Shown: positions 8,594 to 14,883 of the stretch, piece after piece
Position numbering within the stretch: position 1 is the first letter of the stretch
How the letters are laid out: each line of letters opens with the position of its first letter
DNA from: Verrucomicrobia bacterium UBA3214
GTDB lineage: Bacteria; Verrucomicrobiota; Kiritimatiellia; RFP12; UBA1067
Direction of reading: 5' to 3'
Length of the DNA stretch: 20,348 nucleotides
NCBI GenBank assembly: GCA_002363575.1
Contig: DEWI01000025.1
Coordinates: forward strand, 1-20,348
Notes under the pieces: generated by a model
Database searches by the model: none
Seen by the model: only the letters and a program-made list of their open reading frames with translations
Told to the model about the DNA's origin: nothing
Made by a program: the position numbers and the translations under genes

Positions 8594-8689
8594 CCGGGCT
8601 TGTCCAATCTTCACCCGTATTCCCGGGGAGGGACGCGCTCCCGCGCGACCCTCTCGAATCGGGCGGCCGCCCCGCAGGCGAAGGGAATA

Positions 8690-8698
8690 TGGTATAAT
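8690..8698 (+). promoter_or_regulatory. Extended -10 promoter TGGTATAAT; predicts a leaderless mRNA
   Basis: TATAAT at 8693-8698 is a perfect consensus -10, preceded by TGG (TGn extension). No -35 hexamer is visible 16-18 bases upstream in the GC-rich sequence, as expected for an extended -10 promoter. Transcription would start about 7-8 bases downstream, at 8705-8706, which is the A of the ABC ATPase ATG. No Shine-Dalgarno sequence precedes that ATG. Confidence 0.7.
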
Positions 8699-8705
8699 AT
8701 CCGGC

Positions 8706-9500
8706 ATGCTTTTGAAGATAGAAGACCTTTCCGTGTCGTTCAGGAACGACGATGGCGAAGTGAATGCCGCGGCGATCGACGTCGATCTCGAGCTGGAGCG
8801 CGGCCAGGTGCTCGGGATCGTCGGGGAATCCGGAAGCGGCAAGAGCACCGTATCGATGAGCGTGGCGAGGCTTTTGCCGTCGCCGCCCGCCTTCTACCCG
8901 AAGGGCAGGATAATTTTCGACGGCGAAGACATTCTCGGGATGCCGCTCGAGCGCCTGCGGCAGCTGCGCGGCAAGCGCATCGGCGTCATTTTCCAGGATC
9001 CGATGGGTTCGCTTTCGCCGCTGCACAGGATAGGCGAGCAGCTCGTCGAAACCATTCGTCTGCACGAGGATGTTTCGAAGGCGGCGGCGGACGCGATGGC
9101 GCTGGAGTGGCTGGGCAAGGTGGGCATACGCGATGTCGCCGTCACGGCCAAGGCGTACCCGCACGAGCTTTCCGGCGGCATGCAGCAGCGCGTGATGATT
9201 GCGATGGGCCTGATGCTGGGGCCGGATCTCGTGATCGCCGACGAGCCTACCACGGCTCTCGACGTCACCGTGCAGGCGCAGGTGCTGCGGCTCATGAAGG
9301 ATTTGCACCAGGCGAATTCCGGGGTGCTTTTGATTACCCACGATCTCGGCGTCGTTTCGCAGATGGCCACGCGCCTCGCCGTGATGAAAGACGGCCGCGT
9401 GATCGAGCGCTCCGACGACCCGGCGGCGTTTTTCGCCGCGCCGTCGCATCCGTATTCGCAGGCGCTCGTGCGCGAAGCGCGCAAGATGGAGCTGAAGTGA
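8706..9500 (+). CDS. OppD/DppD-like ABC transporter ATP-binding protein
   Basis: 264-residue ATPase of the peptide/nickel ABC importer family, coupling cytoplasmic ATP hydrolysis to membrane transport. Visible motifs: Walker A GESGSGKST (40-48), Q-loop FQDPMGSLSP (Gln97), signature LSGGMQQRV (155-163), Walker B LVIADEPTTALD (175-186) and H-loop THD (His212). The GSLSP after the Q-loop and the SHPYSQAL near the end are hallmarks of the OppD/DppD branch. Usual OppD proteins run to about 320-340 residues; this one stops soon after SHPYSQAL, so the C-terminal oligopeptide/Cys-containing extension is missing. No permease, binding protein or second ATPase (OppF) is next to it, so the partners must be elsewhere. 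ATG 8706 fits the family N-terminus (MLLKIEDLSVSF) and the promoter spacing. Confidence 0.92.
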   Translation: MLLKIEDLSVSFRNDDGEVNAAAIDVDLELERGQVLGIVGESGSGKSTVSMSVARLLPSPPAFYPKGRIIFDGEDILGMPLERLRQLRGKRIGVIFQDPMGSLSPLHRIGEQLVETIRLHEDVSKAAADAMALEWLGKVGIRDVAVTAKAYPHELSGGMQQRVMIAMGLMLGPDLVIADEPTTALDVTVQAQVLRLMKDLHQANSGVLLITHDLGVVSQMATRLAVMKDGRVIERSDDPAAFFAAPSHPYSQALVREARKMELK

Positions 9501-9525
9501 GCGGCCTCGCACCAGGAGAGCGGAC

Positions 9526-10185
9526 ATGAAACGGATCGGAATAATCGGCGCGGGGAGGTTCGGGCTGGCGCTCGCGGAGTCGCTCGCCAACGCCGGCCTC
9601 GAAGTCGTCCTCATAGACCGCAACCGCCCGGCGATGCAGAATGCGAGCGAATTCGTCAACGCCATGCAGGGCGACGCGACGCAGCCGCACGTTCTCGAGG
9701 AAGCCGGCTTCGGCGAGTGCGATCTCGTGGTCGTGGCGATAGGCTCGAACATCGAAGCTTCGACGATGGCGACGGCCAACTGCAAAGAGCTTGGCGTCCC
9801 CAACGTAGTGGCGAAAGCCGCCAGCGAACTCCACGGCAAGATACTGCGGAAAATCGGCGCGGACACCGTCGTGTATCCAGACCGCGATTCGGCGCACCGC
9901 CTCGCGCGCACGATCGCCAAGGGCGACATACTCGATATCCTCGAAGTCTCCGAAGGCTTTTCCATCGCGGAAATCGACGTCCCCGACGGCATGCGCGGCA
10001 AGACGCTCGCAGGCGCCGATTTCCGCAACGCCACCGGCCTTACGGTGCTTTGCATACGCCGCGCGGATCCCGCCGACCCGCTGAAGCCGCGCAACGTGGT
10101 GCTGCCGCATGCCGACGACGTGCTGCTGGGCGACGACAAGCTCATCGTCTTTGGCGAAACGAAGAAGCTGGATACGGTCGATTAG
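9526..10185 (+). CDS. KtrA/TrkA-type RCK regulatory subunit of potassium uptake
   Basis: 219 residues, the full length of KtrA-type proteins: an N-terminal RCK_N Rossmann domain and a C-terminal RCK_C domain (about 135-215). The nucleotide-binding loop is GIIGAGRFG (about residues 5-13), with an acidic residue at the end of strand 2 (VVLIDRN) that favours NAD(H). The conserved GDAT and the LVVVAIG strand follow. In the family this peripheral cytoplasmic ring gates a TrkH/KtrB potassium channel in response to nucleotides; no such membrane subunit is in the window. GGAGAG lies about eight bases before ATG. The 25-base gap from the ABC ATPase suggests a shared transcript. TrkA proper is twice as long with two RCK units, so KtrA is the better model. 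Confidence 0.9.
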   Translation: MKRIGIIGAGRFGLALAESLANAGLEVVLIDRNRPAMQNASEFVNAMQGDATQPHVLEEAGFGECDLVVVAIGSNIEASTMATANCKELGVPNVVAKAASELHGKILRKIGADTVVYPDRDSAHRLARTIAKGDILDILEVSEGFSIAEIDVPDGMRGKTLAGADFRNATGLTVLCIRRADPADPLKPRNVVLPHADDVLLGDDKLIVFGETKKLDTVD

Positions 10186-10224
10186 CGCCGCGCGCGGCGA
10201 ATCCGCAGGGGGTACGGCTGCCAG

Positions 10225-11514
10225 ATGAGTTATTTGAAGATAGACGGGATGCGCACCGTGCATGGCGTGCACGCGATCTCCGGCAACAAGAACGCGGTCT
10301 TGCCGATGATCGCCGCGTCGCTTTTGACCGACGAGCCCGTGACGCTTTCCAACGTCCCGGACATCGCCGACGTCGATGTCATGCTCGGGGCGATCGCGCG
10401 GACGTTCGGGGCTTCCGTGAGCCGCGACAGGCGCGCAGGCGTCGTGACGCTGCATACGAGCCATATCAAGTCGGCGCGCCTTGGCGCGGCGACGGCGGCG
10501 AAGCTCCGCACGAGCTTCCTCTTCGCCGGCCCGCTGCTCGCGCGCGCCGGCCGCGTCTCGCTGCCGCCGCCCGGCGGCGACGCCATCGGGCACCGCCGCC
10601 TCGACACGCACTTCGCGGGCTTCCGCGCGCTCGGCGCAAGAGCGACGGCAGGACGCAAGACGCTGCATTTGCGCGGCGAGCTGAAGGGCGCGAAGATCCT
10701 GCTCGACGAAGCGAGCGTCACTGCCACGGAGAACATCCTCATGGCCAGCGTGATGGCCAAGGGCGAGACCACGATCTACAACGCCGCATCCGAGCCGCAT
10801 ATCGCCGATCTCGCCGCGATGCTGAATTCGATGGGCGCGAAGGTTTCCGGCGCCGGCACGAATCTCATCCGGGTGGAAGGGGTTGAAAAGCTCTCCGGGA
10901 CGTCCGTGCGCGTCGGCTGCGACTATATCGAGGCCGGCTCGTATATCGCCGCCGCCGCCGTGACGCACGGCGAATTGACGCTGGAGAATATCGATCCGGA
11001 GCCTTTCGCCGTCCTCGAAGGGGCGTTCAAGCGCTTCGGCGTCACGTGGACGATCGACGCGAAGGAGCGCAAGCTCTACTACGTTCCCAGGAAGAAGCGC
11101 CTCAAGATGCACTACGATCTCGGCGACGCGATCCCCAGCCTCGCCGACGGCCCGTGGCCCGCCTTCCCGTCCGACCTGATGAGCATATTGATCGTGCTGG
11201 CGACGCAGACGCGCGGCACGTGCCTCTTCTTCGAGAAGATGTTCGAGTCGCGCCTGTATTTCGTCGACAGCCTGCGGCAGATGGGTGCGAAGATCGTGCA
11301 GTGCGATCCGCACCGCGTCGTCGTCACCGGGCCGAGCCAGCTGTACGGCGGCGATTTCGCGTCTCCCGACATCCGCGCGGGGATCGCGCTCGTGATCGCC
11401 GCGCTTGCGGCGCGCGGCACTTCGCGGATTCTCGACGCCGAAATCATCGACCGCGGATACGTGGCGGTGGAGCGCGAGCTTTCCGCGCTCGGCGCGGCGA
11501 TCGAACGCTGCTGA
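10225..11514 (+). CDS. murA: UDP-GlcNAc 1-carboxyvinyltransferase (MurA-like) with Asp in place of catalytic Cys
   Basis: 429 residues (E. coli MurA has 419), EPSP-synthase fold. It transfers enolpyruvate from PEP to UDP-N-acetylglucosamine, the first committed step of peptidoglycan synthesis, in the cytoplasm. Conserved features: Lys22-Asn23 in GNKNAVLPMIAASLL, the RTSFLFAGPLLAR strand, the DYIEAGSYIAAAAV segment, the catalytic general-base Asp in PWPAFPSD (Asp317), and RAGIALVIAALAARG near the end. The PEP-loop reads PGGDAIG where most MurA have PGGCxIG: Asp119 replaces the Cys that fosfomycin alkylates. Asp at this place is known in Mycobacterium and Chlamydia and gives intrinsic fosfomycin resistance. 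Several other stretches (KKRLKMHYDLGD) are divergent, so a second MurA paralogue elsewhere is possible. A GGGGG run lies 12 bases before ATG, a weak ribosome site. Confidence 0.88.
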   Translation: MSYLKIDGMRTVHGVHAISGNKNAVLPMIAASLLTDEPVTLSNVPDIADVDVMLGAIARTFGASVSRDRRAGVVTLHTSHIKSARLGAATAAKLRTSFLFAGPLLARAGRVSLPPPGGDAIGHRRLDTHFAGFRALGARATAGRKTLHLRGELKGAKILLDEASVTATENILMASVMAKGETTIYNAASEPHIADLAAMLNSMGAKVSGAGTNLIRVEGVEKLSGTSVRVGCDYIEAGSYIAAAAVTHGELTLENIDPEPFAVLEGAFKRFGVTWTIDAKERKLYYVPRKKRLKMHYDLGDAIPSLADGPWPAFPSDLMSILIVLATQTRGTCLFFEKMFESRLYFVDSLRQMGAKIVQCDPHRVVVTGPSQLYGGDFASPDIRAGIALVIAALAARGTSRILDAEIIDRGYVAVERELSALGAAIERC

Positions 11515-11601
11515 ACCCCGCATCCGGAGAAAGCGAAACGCCGAAGGCGAGAAAGAGAAACGGATTTCCCGGCACCTGTCCAAATTCCCCTCGAGGCCCA
11601 T

Positions 11602-13677
11602 ATGTTCGATACCAGCTTGAAGACATACGGAGAGGATGTATTCTCCGAGCGCGAGATGCGCGCGCATCTCCCCAAAGACGTCGCGGCGAAGTTGATCGCG
11701 ACGATGCGAGAATCCCGCTCGCTAGATCCGTCCATCGCCGATGCCGTCGCGCACGGCATGAAGGAGTGGGCGCTTTCGCGCGGCGCCACCCACTTCACCC
11801 ACTGGTTCCAGCCCATGACGGGCGGGACCGCGGAAAAGCACGACGCCTTCCTCGAGCCGGCCGGCATTGCGCAGGCCGTCCAGAAATTCAGCGGCCGCAA
11901 TCTGATCGGCGGCGAGACGGACGCCTCCAGCTTCCCGTCCGGAGGCCTGCGCTCCACTTTCGAGGCGCGCGGCTACACCGCGTGGGATCCGACAAGCCCG
12001 GCGTTCATCAAGCGCCACTCCAACGGCGCCACGCTCTGCATCCCGACGGCCTTCTGCTCCTACACCGGCGAAGCGCTCGACATGAAGACGCCGCTCCTGC
12101 GCAGCATGCAGGCCGTGGCGCGCGCAACGTCGCGCTTGATGGAGAAGTTCGGCCGCGAGCCTTCGCACGTGACGATAACGCTCGGCGCGGAGCAGGAATA
12201 TTTCCTCATCGACCGCTCGTTCTACTTGAAGCGCCCCGATCTCCTGCAGACGGGCAGGACGGTGTTCGGCGCGGCGCCCGCAAAGCACCAGCAGCTCGAC
12301 GACCACTACTTCGGCGCGATACGCCCGCGCGTGCTGAAGTTCATGACGGAAGTGGAAGAGCGCCTGTGGGCGCTCGGCATCCCCGCCAAGACCCGCCACA
12401 ACGAAGTCGCGCCCGCGCAGTTCGAGCTGGCCCCGATGTTCGAAGACCAGAATCTCGCCGTCGATCACAACATGCTCGTGATGGAGACGCTGCGCCAGAC
12501 CGCGGAAGCCCACGGCCTCGTCTGCCTCCTGCATGAAAAGCCTTTCGAGGGCGTGAACGGCAGCGGCAAGCATTGCAACTGGTCGATCGCCTACGGAGAC
12601 AAGAATCTGCTTTCGCCGGGCGACAATCCGCGCGACAACGCCATCTTCCTGACTTTCCTCTCCGCCGTGATCCGCGCCATCGATCTCCATGCGGACATGC
12701 TGCGCTTCTCCACCGCGGGCGCCGGCAACGACCACCGCCTGGGCGCGAACGAAGCGCCGCCGGCCATAATCTCGATTTTCCTTGGCGACGAGCTTTCCTC
12801 GGTGATGCGCGAGATCGAGACGGGCGAAAAGCAGGAAGGCGCCCACAGAGACCGCGCTTCCGCAATGAAAGTCGGCGTCGATACGCTGCCTCCGCTGCCG
12901 CGCGATACGACCGACCGCAACAGGACGAGCCCGTTCGCCTTCACGGGAAACAAATTCGAATTCCGCGCCCCCGGCTCTTCGCAGAACTGCGCCGCCAGCC
13001 AGACCGTCCTCAACACCATCGTGGCCGAATCGCTCGACGCGATATGCGACAAGCTGGAAAAGCGCGGCGGAGATTTCAATTCCGAGCTCCAGCTTCTCCT
13101 CCAGCGCCTCATCAAGAAGCACAAGCGCGTGCTCTTCTCCGGCGACGGCTACGGCGATGAATGGCCCAGGGAGGCGGCGCGCCGCGGCCTCCCCAATCTC
13201 CGCGACACGCCGGCGGCCATCGCGCCTCTCGACGATCCCGCGAACCGCGAGCTCTTCTCGCGCTACGGCGTGCTGAGCGCCAGCGAAATGTCCAGCCGCC
13301 GCGAAATCGCCTCCGCCGACTACGCCAGCCGCATATTGATCGAAGGCAAGGTCGCGCTCGAAATCGCGCGCTCCATGATCCGCCCCGTCGTGGCCGACGA
13401 ATTCAGCCGCCTCGCCACCGCGATAGGGCAGGCCAAGCGCGACGGCCTGAAGGTCGGGCTGCGCGGCCTCGGCGCGCTTTCGCAGAAGCTCGGCGCCGGC
13501 CTCGACGATCTCCACGTCAAATGCGAGCGCCTCGACAAGGCGATCGCCAAAGGGGAGCCTGCCGCCATCCGCAAGACGATGGACGCCCTGCGCAACACCG
13601 TCGATCGCCTCGAACTGCTCGTCGATGACGGCAAATGGCCGCTCCCGAAGTACCGCCAGATGCTATTCGTATATTGA
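11602..13677 (+). CDS. glnN: Glutamine synthetase type III
   Basis: 691 residues, the size class of GSIII (about 690-730) rather than GSI (about 470). Makes glutamine from glutamate, ammonia and ATP in the cytoplasm. The N-terminal GSIII-specific part includes THWFQPMTGGTAEKHDAF and the GGETDASSFPSGG segment. Catalytic-core landmarks are GAEQEYFLIDR (about 195-205), KTRHNEVAPAQFE, the GSGKHCNWSI loop (His324) and NDHRLGANEAPPAIIS. The C-terminal helical region (RSMIRPVVADEFSRLA) is specific to type III. GAGG sits five bases before ATG 11602. GSIII is common in Bacteroidota, some cyanobacteria and PVC bacteria. The gap from the MurA-like gene is 87 bases without a recognisable promoter or terminator, so co-transcription is possible but unproven. 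Confidence 0.96.
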   Translation: MFDTSLKTYGEDVFSEREMRAHLPKDVAAKLIATMRESRSLDPSIADAVAHGMKEWALSRGATHFTHWFQPMTGGTAEKHDAFLEPAGIAQAVQKFSGRNLIGGETDASSFPSGGLRSTFEARGYTAWDPTSPAFIKRHSNGATLCIPTAFCSYTGEALDMKTPLLRSMQAVARATSRLMEKFGREPSHVTITLGAEQEYFLIDRSFYLKRPDLLQTGRTVFGAAPAKHQQLDDHYFGAIRPRVLKFMTEVEERLWALGIPAKTRHNEVAPAQFELAPMFEDQNLAVDHNMLVMETLRQTAEAHGLVCLLHEKPFEGVNGSGKHCNWSIAYGDKNLLSPGDNPRDNAIFLTFLSAVIRAIDLHADMLRFSTAGAGNDHRLGANEAPPAIISIFLGDELSSVMREIETGEKQEGAHRDRASAMKVGVDTLPPLPRDTTDRNRTSPFAFTGNKFEFRAPGSSQNCAASQTVLNTIVAESLDAICDKLEKRGGDFNSELQLLLQRLIKKHKRVLFSGDGYGDEWPREAARRGLPNLRDTPAAIAPLDDPANRELFSRYGVLSASEMSSRREIASADYASRILIEGKVALEIARSMIRPVVADEFSRLATAIGQAKRDGLKVGLRGLGALSQKLGAGLDDLHVKCERLDKAIAKGEPAAIRKTMDALRNTVDRLELLVDDGKWPLPKYRQMLFVY

Positions 13678-13722
13678 AGCCCCGCGCTTCCCCGTTCAAG
13701 GAAAACACAATACGCCCGTGCC

Positions 13723-14256
13723 ATGACATTCGATGAAATCGTGAAGACGCGCCGCAGCGTGCGGCGCTACAAGAAGGATGTGCCCGCCGACGCGCTCGTC
13801 GATCAGGTCGTCGCCGCCGGTCTCGCCGCCCCGACGGGCCGCAAGCAGCAGTCCAGCGTGATCGTGCGCATCGAAGATCCCGCGCTGCGCGCGGAGATCG
13901 TCGCCGAGAATGCGCGCATCATGGGCGCGCCGCCTTCCCCGGACCGCGGTCCGGATCCTTTCTACGGCGCGCCGGTCATGCTGCTCGTCATCGCAGACAA
14001 ATCGAAATCCACCGCCGTTTACGACGGCTCCCTCGCGCTCGGCAACATGATGCTCAAGGCGCACGAACTCGGCCTCGCCAGCTGCTGGATCCACCGCGCC
14101 AGGGAGGAAATGGAAGGGCCGCTCGGCGCGAAGATTGTTTCGCGCCTCGGCCTCGAAGGCGAATGGATCGGCGTCGGCCATCTCGCGCTGGGCTATTGCG
14201 ACGGCCCGCTGCCGCCCGCCTACCCGATCCGCCAGGACCGCTACCGCACGCTCTGA
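13723..14256 (+). CDS. Nitroreductase-family FMN oxidoreductase
   Basis: 177 residues, a short single-domain member of the nitroreductase superfamily. These are homodimeric flavoproteins that use NAD(P)H to reduce nitro compounds, quinones or flavins. Visible signatures: the N-terminal phosphate-binding RRSVRRYKKD, the AAPTGRKQQ segment near the flavin, and the C-terminal LGLASCWIHRAREEMEG followed by GVGHLALGY. The physiological substrate cannot be read from sequence. It starts 45 bases after the glutamine synthetase stop; no good Shine-Dalgarno is within ten bases of the ATG, but the N-terminus MTFDEIVKTRRSVR is typical. Confidence 0.92.
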   Translation: MTFDEIVKTRRSVRRYKKDVPADALVDQVVAAGLAAPTGRKQQSSVIVRIEDPALRAEIVAENARIMGAPPSPDRGPDPFYGAPVMLLVIADKSKSTAVYDGSLALGNMMLKAHELGLASCWIHRAREEMEGPLGAKIVSRLGLEGEWIGVGHLALGYCDGPLPPAYPIRQDRYRTL

Positions 14257-14260
14257 TGCC

Positions 14261-14281
14261 GTGCGCGGCTGCGCCGCGCAC
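14261..14281 (+). terminator. Perfect hairpin just after the nitroreductase stop
   Basis: GTGCGCGGC (14261-14269) and GCCGCGCAC (14273-14281) form a perfect nine-pair stem with a TGC loop, starting five bases after the TGA. There is no T-run, so it is more likely a transcript-end stabiliser or a U-less terminator than a classic intrinsic terminator. Confidence 0.45.
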
Positions 14282-14398
14282 CGCCCGGAGGGCGCCGGCC
14301 AGGCAGGCAGGGCGCTTTCCGGGCGCTTTGTTTGCAGCCCCGGAAAGCATTGCCCAGCGCGACGCCACGGCTCCAAACGGCCGGAGACATCGCGCGGG

Positions 14399-14428
14399 CG
14401 CGCAATGACGCGCGAAAAAATTTTTTTT
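14399..14428 (+). promoter_or_regulatory. A6T8 tract with short stem: UP-like element and/or terminator
   Basis: CGCGC (14399-14403) and GCGCG (14410-14414) can pair, followed by AAAAAATTTTTTTT (14415-14428). Relative to a start at about 14473 the A/T tract covers -58 to -45, the place of the distal UP element, and matches its AAAWWTWTTTT core. The stem plus T8 also looks like a weak terminator for upstream transcripts. The tract stands out sharply in GC-rich surroundings. Confidence 0.55.
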
Positions 14429-14436
14429 CGCCCCCG

Positions 14437-14466
14437 TTGCACGAAATCCGTATTTTATGCTAAAAT
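14437..14466 (+). promoter_or_regulatory. Strong sigma-70-like promoter for the second giant surface protein
   Basis: TTGCAC (14437-14442), an 18-base spacer, then TAAAAT (14461-14466) preceded by TGC (extended -10). The predicted start is near 14473, giving a leader of about 410 bases to ATG 14884. Same spacing and extended -10 as the promoter at 2905-2934. Confidence 0.7.
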
Positions 14467-14504
14467 ATCGGCGACCAGTTTGAACGAGAGAGAACCACGA
14501 AGCC

Positions 14505-14591
14505 ATGCCAGCGGCTGAAAACGACCCCGGCGCACGCGACTTCGCAGTCGCAGCAAGCGCACCAACCGGCGCTTGCGCGTCGCCGCCGTGA
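14505..14591 (+). other. Possible 28-codon leader ORF 1
   Basis: An ATG-to-TGA frame of 28 residues (starts MPAAENDPGARD) preceded by GAGAGA about 11-16 bases upstream. It lies entirely in the predicted leader of the giant gene. No similarity is recognised; Ala/Pro-rich composition is what chance gives in GC-rich DNA. Confidence 0.2.
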
Positions 14592-14606
14592 CGCATGGAC
14601 GCATCC

Positions 14607-14638
14607 GCCTCGCGACAGGCCCCGACCAGGCCTGAGGC
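14607..14638 (+). other. Leader hairpin 1
   Basis: CAGGCC (14616-14621) pairs with GGCCTG (14629-14634) around a seven-base loop. The stem extends by GCCT/AGGC across a five-base bulge. It lies between the two short leader ORFs. Confidence 0.4.
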
Positions 14639-14674
14639 GCTTGCCGCCAACCGACCATACGAGAGAAACAAACC

Positions 14675-14743
14675 ATGAAAACGAGAGAGACACGGGAGCG
14701 CTTCGCCGCTCCGCTTGCGACGCCACGCCGCGCCGCACTTTGA
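14675..14743 (+). other. Possible 22-codon leader ORF 2
   Basis: ATG-to-TGA frame encoding 22 residues beginning MKTRETRERFAAP. Its start context (GAGAGAAACAAACC-ATGAAAA) resembles that of the giant gene (AAGGATACACACC-ATGAAAA), so it may be a duplicated initiation region or a genuine leader peptide. It ends 22 bases before a strong hairpin, the usual geometry of translation-coupled leader control, but no regulatory residue bias is evident. Confidence 0.3.
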
Positions 14744-14764
14744 TCCTCGCAAGCCGGCACGCCA

Positions 14765-14791
14765 GGAGGGCGCGCATCACGCGCGCCCTCC
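14765..14791 (+). other. Leader hairpin 2, perfect 11-pair stem
   Basis: GGAGGGCGCGC (14765-14775) pairs perfectly with GCGCGCCCTCC (14781-14791) around an ATCAC loop. There is no T-run, so it is not an intrinsic terminator. It contains a GGAGG that would be hidden in the stem. It lies about 90 bases before the giant gene's start. Confidence 0.6.
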
Positions 14792-14883
14792 CGGACGCGC
14801 GCGCTTGCCTTCCGCCTCCCGCGGCTCTTCTCCAGCCTCACCCTTTTCGAAGATCGATAACACCAACAAAAAGGATACACACC

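Noticed and set aside
8277..8705. Upstream extension of the ABC ATPase frame
   Set aside because: It overlaps the C-terminus of the BspA-like gene and the terminator, is Arg-rich, and lies before the promoter; the family N-terminus begins at 8706.
14641..14883. 81-codon N-terminal extension of the second giant protein
   Set aside because: A good Shine-Dalgarno and a classic signal peptide begin at 14884; the extension would block the signal peptide.
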